A stretch of 64,000 nucleotides of DNA. It comes from Sphingobacterium bambusae (GTDB taxonomy: Bacteria; Bacteroidota; Bacteroidia; Sphingobacteriales; Sphingobacteriaceae). The stretch lies in contig NZ_CP138332.1 in the NCBI RefSeq assembly GCF_033955345.1, positions 5,208,001-5,272,000 on the forward strand. Direction: 5' to 3'. A model generated the notes under the pieces. It made no database searches, was not told the origin of the DNA, and saw nothing but the letters and a program-made list of their open reading frames with translations. The position numbers were made by a program, and so were the translations under genes. Of this stretch, positions 43,945 through 52,772 are shown piece after piece. Positions within the stretch are counted from its first letter, which is position 1. Every line of letters starts with the position of its first letter.

Positions 43945-45573
43945 TTATTGTGGATCCCACCAAACGCGTCCGGTCAGCAGGTCGCCTCCTGTAACGGAGG
44001 CCGAGGCTGCCCGATAGGCTTCCGGATTTGTGGATTCCTCGGCTGTTGGGTAGGGGAACCGCCGTGGTATCGTACCTTGGGTAGCATTGTTGACATAGTT
44101 TATTGCCGTCAGTTCTGGATATCCAGTTCTTCGCCAGTTGCTCCATACCTCGTAAAAATTGAAGGTCGTACAATTATGTATCCAATACTGTTGCGAGATC
44201 TGCTCTAGGCCACTTGCTTGCACAAAAGGGTTTGCTGTCAGGTAGCTTGCGGCGGCGGCATCGCTCACGGTAAGGGCGCTTCCCCATTGGGATAGGTAGG
44301 TGATGGATCCGCGCACACCGTTGGCGTAATGCTCGGCAGCGGAGCCTCCTATTCCCCAGCGTAGCGCCGCTTCGGCTAGCAGCAGTTCGCCTTCGGCATA
44401 GGTCAATAAAAAAGTCGGTGCCACACGGCTGATCATCAGCGGATGCGGTGCCGAGTAGTCGGCGATGCTGCTGTAGCTTGGATCTGTGGAAATGTCTCTT
44501 CCGGCAATGCCGCTCAGGTCCTTGCCGTTGGGCATTCCCTTTTGGCTTGCCGCCGCCGTAATGTAAGCCGCATTGGGACTGGCCGATGAAGGAATGCTGC
44601 CGCTGGACGTGGCCGGATAAAGGTTGGTGACGGCCACTGCTATGCGCGGGTCTGCTGTCTCCTGAAGCACATCGATAAACGTTTTAGACCACTTCACGTA
44701 GTAATGTTCTTGGCCGCCATCCAAAAATACTTGGGCAGCCCTATTTTGCGTAACGCGTCCGCCACTTTCATCGTGTAGGATAAAAGCATTGTCATTATTG
44801 GAACTAAATGTGTTGCCGATGGCTTTTTCGGCATAGCTGCGTGCCGTAGCCTCGTCTACTTTCGTCAGGCGCATGGCCATGCGTAGCATTAGCGTGGCTC
44901 CGAAGCGCTTCCATTTGGCAATATCGCCTTGGTAAACCATGTCGCCCGAGATGGCATCTTGCGATGCATCCAACGCGGCGGTAGCTTCATCCACCTCCTT
45001 AAGGATGTCCATATAGATGGACTGTTGGCTGTCGTATTTGGGGTAAAGAATACTTTGGTAGTATCCCAGTCCTGCTTCGGAGTAGGGGATATCGCCATAG
45101 AGGTCTGTAATTCGTTGAAACACCATGGCTTTCCAAATGCGGGATAAGTGATGTAGGTTCTGGTATTGCGGTTTGTCGCGGGTAAATTCGACAAGATCTA
45201 CCACTCGTTTCACTTGCTCGTCATAGGCGCGTTCCCAGTAGGCCGAGGTATAGCCCGGCGTGAGCTGATACTTGTCGCCTGCCCAGTAGGACATCACCGT
45301 GGATAAGCCCTGCATCATGGTAGAGGCATAGATCAGGTTGGCCCGCCAAGTGTCGTAGGCAAAGTCGTTGCTCCCGGTATAGGCTAGTTGGGCTGTGCTA
45401 AGTACGAAATTGGGGTCAAAGTTTTCTCCGGTGTAAGAAATCGGGTTAGTATTGAGCTCATTGAAGCTCTTGGTGCAGGAGCTCGACAAGGTTAGGGCAA
45501 CAGCAGATGCCAGTAAGGCTGCTTTTGTCGTTATTTTTTTATTTGATAGGTTCATCTTTAAATTCTTCATCAT
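43945..45573 (-). CDS. SusD-like lipoprotein (PUL 3)
   Basis: A 542-residue SusD/RagB-superfamily lipoprotein of the SusD-like_2 type. The lipobox is LSSSC (Cys near residue 33), followed by TKSFNELNTNP, typical of that subgroup. It has helical repeats and the C-terminal pattern QQYWIHNCTTFNFYEVWSNW-RRTGYPEL. Starts at 45573, 45570 and 45555 (MNLSNKK) are all possible; the last has the cleanest signal. The susC stop is 2 bases upstream, so they are co-transcribed. No enzyme gene accompanies this pair, so its cargo is unknown. Confidence 0.92.
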   Translation of the reverse strand: MMKNLKMNLSNKKITTKAALLASAVALTLSSSCTKSFNELNTNPISYTGENFDPNFVLSTAQLAYTGSNDFAYDTWRANLIYASTMMQGLSTVMSYWAGDKYQLTPGYTSAYWERAYDEQVKRVVDLVEFTRDKPQYQNLHHLSRIWKAMVFQRITDLYGDIPYSEAGLGYYQSILYPKYDSQQSIYMDILKEVDEATAALDASQDAISGDMVYQGDIAKWKRFGATLMLRMAMRLTKVDEATARSYAEKAIGNTFSSNNDNAFILHDESGGRVTQNRAAQVFLDGGQEHYYVKWSKTFIDVLQETADPRIAVAVTNLYPATSSGSIPSSASPNAAYITAAASQKGMPNGKDLSGIAGRDISTDPSYSSIADYSAPHPLMISRVAPTFLLTYAEGELLLAEAALRWGIGGSAAEHYANGVRGSITYLSQWGSALTVSDAAAASYLTANPFVQASGLEQISQQYWIHNCTTFNFYEVWSNWRRTGYPELTAINYVNNATQGTIPRRFPYPTAEESTNPEAYRAASASVTGGDLLTGRVWWDPQ

Positions 45574-45575
45574 CC

Positions 45576-48500
45576 TTAAAATTTAGCACTTAGGTTTATT
45601 CCAAAGGTTCGCGTCATGGGGATACCGCCCAGCTCGATGCCGGGAACCGTTGCGGAGTAGCTTGATTCGGGATCTATATTATCCGTTTTGCGCATCAGAA
45701 TAAAAGGATTGCGCGCTACGGCGCTAATGTTTAGTGATTTAATGCCGCCATTCCATAGTTTAGGAAAGGTGTAGCCAATGATAACCTGGCGCAATTTGAT
45801 GAAATCAGCAGATTGAACATTAAGCTTGGATACATTTTGAACAAGTTGCGAATAGTAGGTGGAAGCCTCCGTGACGGTATTGCTACCAGCTGGCGCAAAA
45901 TTACCCTCGCGGTTTTCCAAGGTAGCTTTGTGCAATCCATTGTTGTAGGCATAGTAGTCTGATCCGGAATAGATTTTAGCGCCCCATTTTCCGTCAATCA
46001 GGAACGATACATTTAGTCGTTTGTAACTCAGTTCGTTGTTCCAGCCTAGCGTCCATTTGGGGATGGCAGAACCCATCGGAATAAGCTGTCCTCTTTCGGG
46101 CACGCCGGAGGGAAGGTATACGATATCGCCATTATCATCATAGCGGTAGTCGTAGGCCATAACCTGTAACATGGGCATGTCGAGTAGGTTTTGAATAAAG
46201 CCATAGCCTGTACGGGAGGTTCCTAGGGGCATAATGCTTGTTCCTTCGGCCATTTCCAACACCTTGTTATTGTTTATGGCTCCGTTGAAGGCCGATGTCC
46301 AAGAGAATCCATCAGGCTGTCTGAAGATACGTGCCGTAATAAGGGCTTCGACACCTTTGTTCTGTAGGGAGCCTGTATTTAACACAGCGCCGCCATAGCC
46401 TGTTGTTTGGGAGATGGATACTGGGATGATCTCGTCGCGCGATATCTTGTTGTACCAACTTGCGTCGACCGATAAGATGTTGTTGAAAAGGGAAAACTCT
46501 GTTCCAATTTCCAGTTCACTAGCGCGCGAAGGCAATAAGGCAGAATTAGGAATGTTGGAATTGGAGATTGTTCCGAGTGGGGTGCCGTTTACCGATTCGC
46601 TGAGAAAGCCATAGGTCAACAGCGTTTGGTAGGGGTCGGTAGCGGCACCTACCTCTGCATAGCCGGCGCGAATTTTTCCGAAGCTTAGGAAGGATGGTTT
46701 CCATATCTCACTAAATACGAAGGATGTATTGATACTAGGGTAGACGATATTCAGTTTGTTGTCGAAACCGGGTGTAGCCAAGGTCGAAAACCAGTCGCTC
46801 CGCACTGATCCGGTCAGGTAAACGAGATCCCGATAGGAAAATTCCGCGTTGGCGTATACCGATTGTACTTCTAGGCGGCTATCCGTATAGTTGACACTCT
46901 TGTTGGCGGCGTTTAAAATATTGTATACGAAAGGCACGTTGAAATCGTTGCCGCTATTGGTTGTGGCTAGGGTTTTGGTATGCCGGTAAGATCCGCCTAC
47001 AACCGGCGAGAAACTAAAATCCGTATCCCAGCTGTACGTTTTTCCAATCAGTACGTCGGCATTCATATCCACAAATTCGGTGTTGGTCATTGATATCGAT
47101 CCATTTGGCCTGTAGGCCGTTCCTGTGGGCACCACATTGGTGTAGTTGTCGGTGAAATTGTCCCGACCTCCCCTTGCCTGTACAAAATAGCCTGATTCCA
47201 GTTCGTAGCGTGCAGAAAAAGAGGTTATTAAGCGCTCTCTACGTGTGTCATTGATAAATTTTTCGGCTGCAAACCAAGGATTTGTGGCGAAGGTATTGTT
47301 GGAGTTGAAGGCTAATTCGGAGCCATCTGGATTGCTGCCGGGTTTCAAGTTGTTGATGTCTAAGCTGGTTGGCAAGAACATGGCTTGGTAGTTGGCATTA
47401 CCTGCGCCATCGGAAAGCATGGCTCTATTCTTTGCATTTTCCAAAATGTAGTTCACCCGGGCATCGATGCTTAAGTTTTTAATAGGATCGAAAATAGCGG
47501 CAAAGTTAAAGGTCTGTCTGCCGATCTTTGAGTTGGGGACGACGCTTTTATTATCGAGGTTGCTTCCCGATAGTCGGATGGAGCCGCCGGTGAAGGCTTT
47601 CGTCAAGGTGAGCGTATTGGTCCAGTTGCTTCCGGTGCGGTAGAAGTTGGAAAGGTTGTTCTTTACGGCGCTGTAGGGACGTTCTACACCATCAAACTGT
47701 GGTACCATGCTGCCATCAAGAAGTCCGCCCCAGCTGGATCCTCCTACTTGTGCAGCAGCAGTTGCGTTGGTCGGCTTTAAGTTGTTTGTGCCTTGGCCAT
47801 ATACATATTGCCAATTGGTGAGGTCCATAATCTGCTCGCCAACGAAATTGGAATTAAATTCTATACCATCGGCTTTGCCACTTTTGGTGGTGATCATAAT
47901 AACACCTGCTTTCGCTCGATAGCCATATAATGCGGAGGCTGCTGCGCCTTTAAGCACCGAAATGGTCTCGATATCGTCGGGATTTAAATTGCCAACAGCA
48001 TCGCCAAGGTCGGGCGCATTGTCCCATTGACCGCCCGGTTGCGCTCCACGTGGGTTTTCCATGGGGATACCGTTTATCACGTATAGTGGTGATACGGTAC
48101 CTCCAATACTGGATACGCCGCGGATAAGAAGATTGCTAGACGAGCCGGGGCCGCCGGATCCACCGATAACATTTAGCCCCGCTACCTTACCGGCAAGGGA
48201 ATTCATAACGTTAGTTTCCCGCGCTTGTGTAAGCTCGTCGCCCTTGACTTCGCTTACCGAGTAGCCCAGTGCCTTACGTTCTTTTTTGATACCTAAAGCC
48301 GTTACGACAACCTCGGTCAAGGCTGTCGAATTTTCCTGCAGCAGCACATCGATGTTTGTTCTTCCTGCGAGCGCAACATCCTGTGTGGCATAGCCCGCAT
48401 AAGTAAAGCTGAGAGTTACATTGCTGTTTGGAACGTCGAGTACGAAATTTCCCGCTTGGTCGCTTGTTGCGCCATTCGATGTTCCTTTTTGCATAATCGT

Positions 48501-48617
48501 GACCCCGATCAAGGCTTCTTGGGTCGTGCTTCGTACGCTTCCGGAGATGCGCGTTTGTGCATAAACCCAAAAATTCACCAAAATAAGGAAGATGGTTAGT
48601 GATAATTTTTGTTTCAT
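45576..48617 (-). CDS. SusC-like TonB-dependent transporter (PUL 3)
   Basis: A 1013-residue outer-membrane transporter with a signal peptide (to about residue 20, VYAQ), a carboxypeptidase-like domain (about 22-95), the motif TEVVVTALGIKKERK, the plug (SLAGKVAGLNVIGG, VINGIPMENP, VLKGAAASALYG) and a barrel ending in FGINLSAKF. Its VTALGIKKERK form, in place of VVGYG, goes with the SusD-like_2 class of partner, consistent with the gene next door. The promoter should lie in the 373-base divergent spacer shared with the histidine kinase. Confidence 0.95.
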   Translation of the reverse strand: MKQKLSLTIFLILVNFWVYAQTRISGSVRSTTQEALIGVTIMQKGTSNGATSDQAGNFVLDVPNSNVTLSFTYAGYATQDVALAGRTNIDVLLQENSTALTEVVVTALGIKKERKALGYSVSEVKGDELTQARETNVMNSLAGKVAGLNVIGGSGGPGSSSNLLIRGVSSIGGTVSPLYVINGIPMENPRGAQPGGQWDNAPDLGDAVGNLNPDDIETISVLKGAAASALYGYRAKAGVIMITTKSGKADGIEFNSNFVGEQIMDLTNWQYVYGQGTNNLKPTNATAAAQVGGSSWGGLLDGSMVPQFDGVERPYSAVKNNLSNFYRTGSNWTNTLTLTKAFTGGSIRLSGSNLDNKSVVPNSKIGRQTFNFAAIFDPIKNLSIDARVNYILENAKNRAMLSDGAGNANYQAMFLPTSLDINNLKPGSNPDGSELAFNSNNTFATNPWFAAEKFINDTRRERLITSFSARYELESGYFVQARGGRDNFTDNYTNVVPTGTAYRPNGSISMTNTEFVDMNADVLIGKTYSWDTDFSFSPVVGGSYRHTKTLATTNSGNDFNVPFVYNILNAANKSVNYTDSRLEVQSVYANAEFSYRDLVYLTGSVRSDWFSTLATPGFDNKLNIVYPSINTSFVFSEIWKPSFLSFGKIRAGYAEVGAATDPYQTLLTYGFLSESVNGTPLGTISNSNIPNSALLPSRASELEIGTEFSLFNNILSVDASWYNKISRDEIIPVSISQTTGYGGAVLNTGSLQNKGVEALITARIFRQPDGFSWTSAFNGAINNNKVLEMAEGTSIMPLGTSRTGYGFIQNLLDMPMLQVMAYDYRYDDNGDIVYLPSGVPERGQLIPMGSAIPKWTLGWNNELSYKRLNVSFLIDGKWGAKIYSGSDYYAYNNGLHKATLENREGNFAPAGSNTVTEASTYYSQLVQNVSKLNVQSADFIKLRQVIIGYTFPKLWNGGIKSLNISAVARNPFILMRKTDNIDPESSYSATVPGIELGGIPMTRTFGINLSAKF

Positions 48618-48990
48618 GTGTTGTTTAGTTGATGTTTTTGGATGTTTGTTCTTTTTTAAAATTCATTTTAAGGGTAAATGATGTGTTTTTCCGGTGGTAA
48701 TCATGAAATAATTGCACCTTTTTGTTATTTAGATAATATAAATATATGTTTTTTATTCTTTTATCCTGTGTTTGTTGATTATTTTGTGGTTGTTTTTGAT
48801 ATTTTTTAAAATTATTACATTTTTTATCGTAGTTTTTTTGATCTTTTGATCAATTTTTACGTTGCTATTGCTGCGTTTTTTTAAACCTTACATAGCCACG
48901 AGTGTACGTAAATGCCCTCGTTTACTTCTTTTTTGAAAACATAAATAACATCCGAACTTTTCTTAAATTAGGTGATTATTCATATATACT
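48618..48990. other. AT-rich divergent spacer between susC and kinase
   Basis: This 373-base region is strongly AT-rich, with many T-runs. It must hold the promoters of both divergent genes. TATGTTTT near 48744-48751 is a 7/8 match to the -7 consensus on the plus strand, but no element is clear enough to assign. I see no gene. Confidence 0.3.
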
Positions 48991-50595
48991 ATGGATCATC
49001 ATTCCCTTGCCAACAAGACAGTCGATAGCTCAATGTTGGATATACTCATGCATGCCAAGGAGGCAACGGCTGTTTACACCAGCAGGGAGCTTCATGTAGG
49101 CTTTATTAACCTGGCTATGCTTAACCTTTGGAACAAGGCCGCTATTCCCTTCAATGAACGACTGATGGATATCGCTCCCGAGTTTCTTCCTTTTGAGCCT
49201 TTATTGCAACAGGTTTGGGACAGTGGACAGACCTATGTGGCTAAAGAGACTGCGGCAAATATCGACGTGGGAGGGGAGTACAAGACCTATTATTTCGACT
49301 TTGAATACAGGGCGGTCCTCGGTGCCAACGGTACTACCCAAGCTATCATCAATACCGCGACCAATGTTACCGAGCGCATGTCGGCACAGCTGCTGCGCGA
49401 CGAAAATGATCGTCTCGAACGCGACTCCAGCAAGCAGATAGCGCGTGCCAACAACGACCTGCAACGCTTAAACCGGCAATACCACGATGCAAATGACAGT
49501 CTTACCCACCTGAATGACGAGCTCATCCTTTCCAACGATAGGTTGGACAGGGCCGAAGAGGGGCTGCGCTTGGCCTTGGAGTCTGCCGAGCTCGGAACTT
49601 GGTATATTGATTCGATGACGCGCGAGTTTACGCCCTCCGTTAGGCTTATGCAGCTGTTTGGCTTTCCTGGCGATGGTCCTATGAGTTTTGAGGATGCCGT
49701 CGGCCAGATTCCCGAGCCTCATCGGCAGGCGGTGCTCGATGCGGTGGAAGCGGCCATCCTTGATGGAAGCCGTTATGATCTGGAATATCCAGTGTTGGGC
49801 TACAGCGACGGCGTTACCCGTTGGCTTCGTGCATTTGGCAAGGCTTATGGTCGCACGGACCTGCATCCGGCGCACTTCTCCGGCGTGGTGTTGGATATCA
49901 CGCAGCAGAAAAATGACGAGCTTCGCAAGAATGCTTTTATCAGTATGGTGAGCCATGAACTGAAAACCCCGCTCACCTCGCTGAGCGCCTACTTGCAGCT
50001 GTTGCAAAGGAGGGCTGAAGTATCGGCTGATGCCTTTGTGCTGGACGCCTTGGAAAAGGCCAAGCTGCTAACGGCGAGAATGACGGGGCTGATCAATGGC
50101 TTTCTCGATGTGTCGCGGTTTGAGGAAGGTAAAATATACCTGAGCTATGAACGCTTTGCTATCGATCAACTTATCGACGAGGTGCTGGGGCGCATTGCGG
50201 ATATCAACAGCAGCCATCCCATTACTTTTCATCGGCAACAGGTGCCTGCTGTATTTGCTGATCGCGAAAAAATTGGACAGGTTTTAGATAACTTAATTGG
50301 TAATGCCATTAAATATTCGCCCAAGGGATCGCCTATAGTTATCTATTGTACCCATGATGATGTGTCTATACACCTGCGTGTAGCCGATAAGGGTATGGGC
50401 GTTCGCGAGGAGCATCGGGATCGGCTTTTTGATCGTTATTTTCGTGTGGAAGAACCATCGACAAAAAATCTTTCTGGCTTTGGCATCGGCCTCTATATCA
50501 GTGCGGAAATCGTGCGCAAGCACGATGGCGAAATTTGGGTGGAAAGTGTGTATGGTGAGGGGTCGATATTTCATTTTACCATTCCCATTAACTAG
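48991..50595 (+). CDS. PAS-domain histidine kinase, cytoplasmic, orphan
   Basis: A 534-residue kinase without signal peptide or membrane segment. A PAS-like domain (about 10-130, ending TNVTERMSAQ) is followed by a coiled coil (about 135-190), a second PAS domain (about 190-305, ending VLDITQQKND), HisKA with His322 in SMVSHELKTPLTS, and an ATPase with NLIGNAIKYS, ADKGMGV and GFGIGLYI. All catalytic motifs are intact. No response regulator gene is nearby, so it is an orphan kinase; its soluble form suggests sensing of redox, oxygen or a small ligand. It is transcribed divergently from PUL 3 and may act on it. Confidence 0.93.
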   Translation: MDHHSLANKTVDSSMLDILMHAKEATAVYTSRELHVGFINLAMLNLWNKAAIPFNERLMDIAPEFLPFEPLLQQVWDSGQTYVAKETAANIDVGGEYKTYYFDFEYRAVLGANGTTQAIINTATNVTERMSAQLLRDENDRLERDSSKQIARANNDLQRLNRQYHDANDSLTHLNDELILSNDRLDRAEEGLRLALESAELGTWYIDSMTREFTPSVRLMQLFGFPGDGPMSFEDAVGQIPEPHRQAVLDAVEAAILDGSRYDLEYPVLGYSDGVTRWLRAFGKAYGRTDLHPAHFSGVVLDITQQKNDELRKNAFISMVSHELKTPLTSLSAYLQLLQRRAEVSADAFVLDALEKAKLLTARMTGLINGFLDVSRFEEGKIYLSYERFAIDQLIDEVLGRIADINSSHPITFHRQQVPAVFADREKIGQVLDNLIGNAIKYSPKGSPIVIYCTHDDVSIHLRVADKGMGVREEHRDRLFDRYFRVEEPSTKNLSGFGIGLYISAEIVRKHDGEIWVESVYGEGSIFHFTIPIN

Positions 50596-51025
50596 CTGAT
50601 GCACATGTGCCTTCGCTGTTGGCCAAAGATACATCAAGCACACAGCTAACTTGTGTCTAGCAAAGCGATTTCCGCTGCCGGAGCTTCTTGTTCGGAGCAG
50701 GCGTCGCTTCAAGCCGTTTGGGCTTTCTCTCTGCATTTCTTGGTGTCTTACGCTATGCGATATTTAATTTCTTGTTAACTATTTATTTCCTGTGTTTGGA
50801 TTTGTGCATATCGTATCGTTTGTTAATTCTTTTAGAAAACCTTTATTGATTAATTTGTTTCGAATATTGTTTTAAAATTTAATTTATTTCAATTTATTTG
50901 TTTATTTTTCTTTTATATACTTATATTTGCTTTAGGTGTTAGTTTGGTGGATTGAAATTGTCGCTATGCTAAAATAGTGCATATCTATTCAAAACCATGT
51001 TTTTTATGATAAGCCAGTTGAAATA
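50596..51025 (+). promoter_or_regulatory. 430-base spacer with a strong promoter at 50897-50929
   Basis: TTTG at 50897-50900 and TATATTTG at 50922-50929 are separated by 21 bases, the best Bacteroidota promoter match in the window. Transcription would begin near 50936 and leave a leader of about 90 bases before the amidase start. The rest is AT-rich without a gene. Confidence 0.55.
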
Positions 51026-52027
51026 ATGGAAACTAAATATGGATTTACCAAAATGTCTGCGAGCGCGTTTTCCGCTTGGTTAGGTGGACTACGCCTTTCG
51101 CGAACGATCTTACCCATACAGCAACATCATACCTACCTACCAAGCTATGTTCACTTTACGGGAGATAATCATTTCGAGCGCCAAAAGGCTATGAAGGATC
51201 ATCATATACGCAGCAATGGATGGAAAGACATTGGTCAACATTTTACGATTTTTCCGGACGGTAGTATCTTGACAGGCCGAAGCTTGGAGATAGCGCCTGC
51301 TTGCATCTTTGGACAAAATGCCAATGCCATCTGTTTGGAGCATTTTGGAAATTTTGATGCCGGCGCCGATCAAATGATCAGGCAGCAACAAGAAAGTATT
51401 ATAGCTGTGACGGCAGCCTTATGTCGCCGGTTTAACCTACAACCCTCTACAACGAGTATTGTCTATCACCATTGGTTCGATTTAGGTACGGGCCTCCGCA
51501 ACAACGGCACGCGCAACAATAAGTCTTGCCCCGGAACGACTTTCTTTGGCGGGAATAAGGTGCTGGATTGTCAACATAATTTTCTGCCCTTGCTGCAAGC
51601 TGCCCTACAGGACAGCCCTATCGCGGATCATTCTTCCGCAGTAGAAGGCTTTGTGGCCGTCACCGCTACGGCGCTACGCGTGCGGACTGCTCCTAGCACG
51701 CAGAGCGCAATGGCTGCCGGGCAGACCAGCGTGCAGCATGGCGCCGTGTTACGGGTATATGAAAAGCGTGACGGCTGGCTGAAGATCTCGAAAAGCACTG
51801 CGCACTGGGTTGCGGCTCCATATACGGTGCCGGTATTTCCCGCAGTGGTGCGTGCGGAGAAGCTTCGCGTGCGCTCGGGGCCGGACTTCGCTATTGTCGA
51901 CAATCGCTACAAAGGGGAGCTTGTATTTGTCTTTGGCCGTGAAGGGAATTGGTGCCGTATAGACCTTGATGGTCGATGGGTTCATGCCAGCTATCTCGAT
52001 ATGTTGCCGGTAACATCGATGGACTAG
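51026..52027 (+). CDS. N-acetylmuramoyl-L-alanine amidase with two SH3 repeats
   Basis: A 333-residue amidase of the PGRP/Amidase_2 fold. Zinc ligands are visible as His34/35 in QQHHTY, His148/149 in VYHHWF and Cys168 in NNKSCPG. It is followed by two bacterial SH3-like repeats (about residues 208-265 and 276-328; LRVRTAPSTQS and LRVRSGPDFAI), which bind cell-wall peptides. It cleaves the amide between muramic acid and the stem peptide. There is no signal peptide, as in phage endolysins and toxins delivered by dedicated systems. A second ATG at residue 10 is possible. The SUKH-like remnant lies 43 bases downstream. Confidence 0.85.
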   Translation: METKYGFTKMSASAFSAWLGGLRLSRTILPIQQHHTYLPSYVHFTGDNHFERQKAMKDHHIRSNGWKDIGQHFTIFPDGSILTGRSLEIAPACIFGQNANAICLEHFGNFDAGADQMIRQQQESIIAVTAALCRRFNLQPSTTSIVYHHWFDLGTGLRNNGTRNNKSCPGTTFFGGNKVLDCQHNFLPLLQAALQDSPIADHSSAVEGFVAVTATALRVRTAPSTQSAMAAGQTSVQHGAVLRVYEKRDGWLKISKSTAHWVAAPYTVPVFPAVVRAEKLRVRSGPDFAIVDNRYKGELVFVFGREGNWCRIDLDGRWVHASYLDMLPVTSMD

Positions 52028-52070
52028 CTTATAGCTGGTTGAAATAGGTAACTCAATAAGACCATTATAA

Positions 52071-52529
52071 GATTATCCGGCACATTGGCCAAATGCCAGT
52101 GACGGTATTTTTGGACGGATAGAGCCACTGTCACTATCAGAGATAGAGATTTTAGAATTAGATTATAGCAATGGACAGTCATTTCCACAAGCACTGCGTG
52201 AGCTACTGTTTCTTGCAGGCAAACGGTGTTACATTTTAGATTACGGTTACGATGGTAGTATCGAAAAAATGCAGCAAACAGTTCGACGCTTTATGTCGCA
52301 GTATAATCAGGTATTGACAAGGCCGTTTTTGGTACTCGATGCATACAATGTGCTAGACCAGTTTCTATTTGTCTTTTTAGATGAAGGGGATGATCCTGTG
52401 GTGTGTCAAGCTTACTATGATCTAGATCATATGGAACCTGGGCAATGGTACAAAGCTATGCAACCAAGCTTGTCGACCTTTATCAATAGAGTAGTGCAAC
52501 GCGTGAAGGAGGGCGGCAGTGCTTTTTAG
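52071..52529 (+). pseudogene. SUKH (SMI1/KNR4)-like fragment lacking a start
   Basis: The frame is open from the TAA at 52068 to the TAG ending at 52529. Codons from 52071 read DYPAHWPNASDGIFGRIEPL, then LSEIEILELDYSNGQSFPQ, then ALRELLFLAGKRCYILDYG and RPFLVLDAYNVLDQFLFVF, matching the SUKH/SMI1-KNR4 pattern. The first ATG, at 52269, falls inside the fold, so either the gene is truncated at its 5' end or it uses a non-ATG start. SUKH proteins often serve as immunity factors for polymorphic toxins. It follows the amidase, so an amidase-immunity relation is conceivable but not shown. Confidence 0.55.
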
Positions 52530-52698
52530 TTCGTGGTATTTGCAGAACTACTAATTTCTAACCTATTTTTAATGAAATTGCTAAGGTGTTTTAATGATTA
52601 GTAATAAATTATTCTATTGTTACGCCTATACCCCGCATATTATCTAATATTTAATATAAACTTAATACTTCGTGGATTTAAAATAACATTGGTTCAAT

Positions 52699-52706
52699 TA
52701 GTTTTG
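52699..52706 (+). promoter_or_regulatory. Candidate -7 element of the nuclease/fimbrillin cluster
   Basis: TAGTTTTG matches TAnnTTTG, 66 bases before the GTG at 52773. No clear -33 TTTG is seen. The same octamer precedes the genes at 63384 and, on the other strand, 63129. Confidence 0.4.
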
Positions 52707-52772
52707 TATTGTTAATCTATGGTAGGGAATGTGTGTCGATTTTAACGTTACACGGCATAACACATCTTGATT

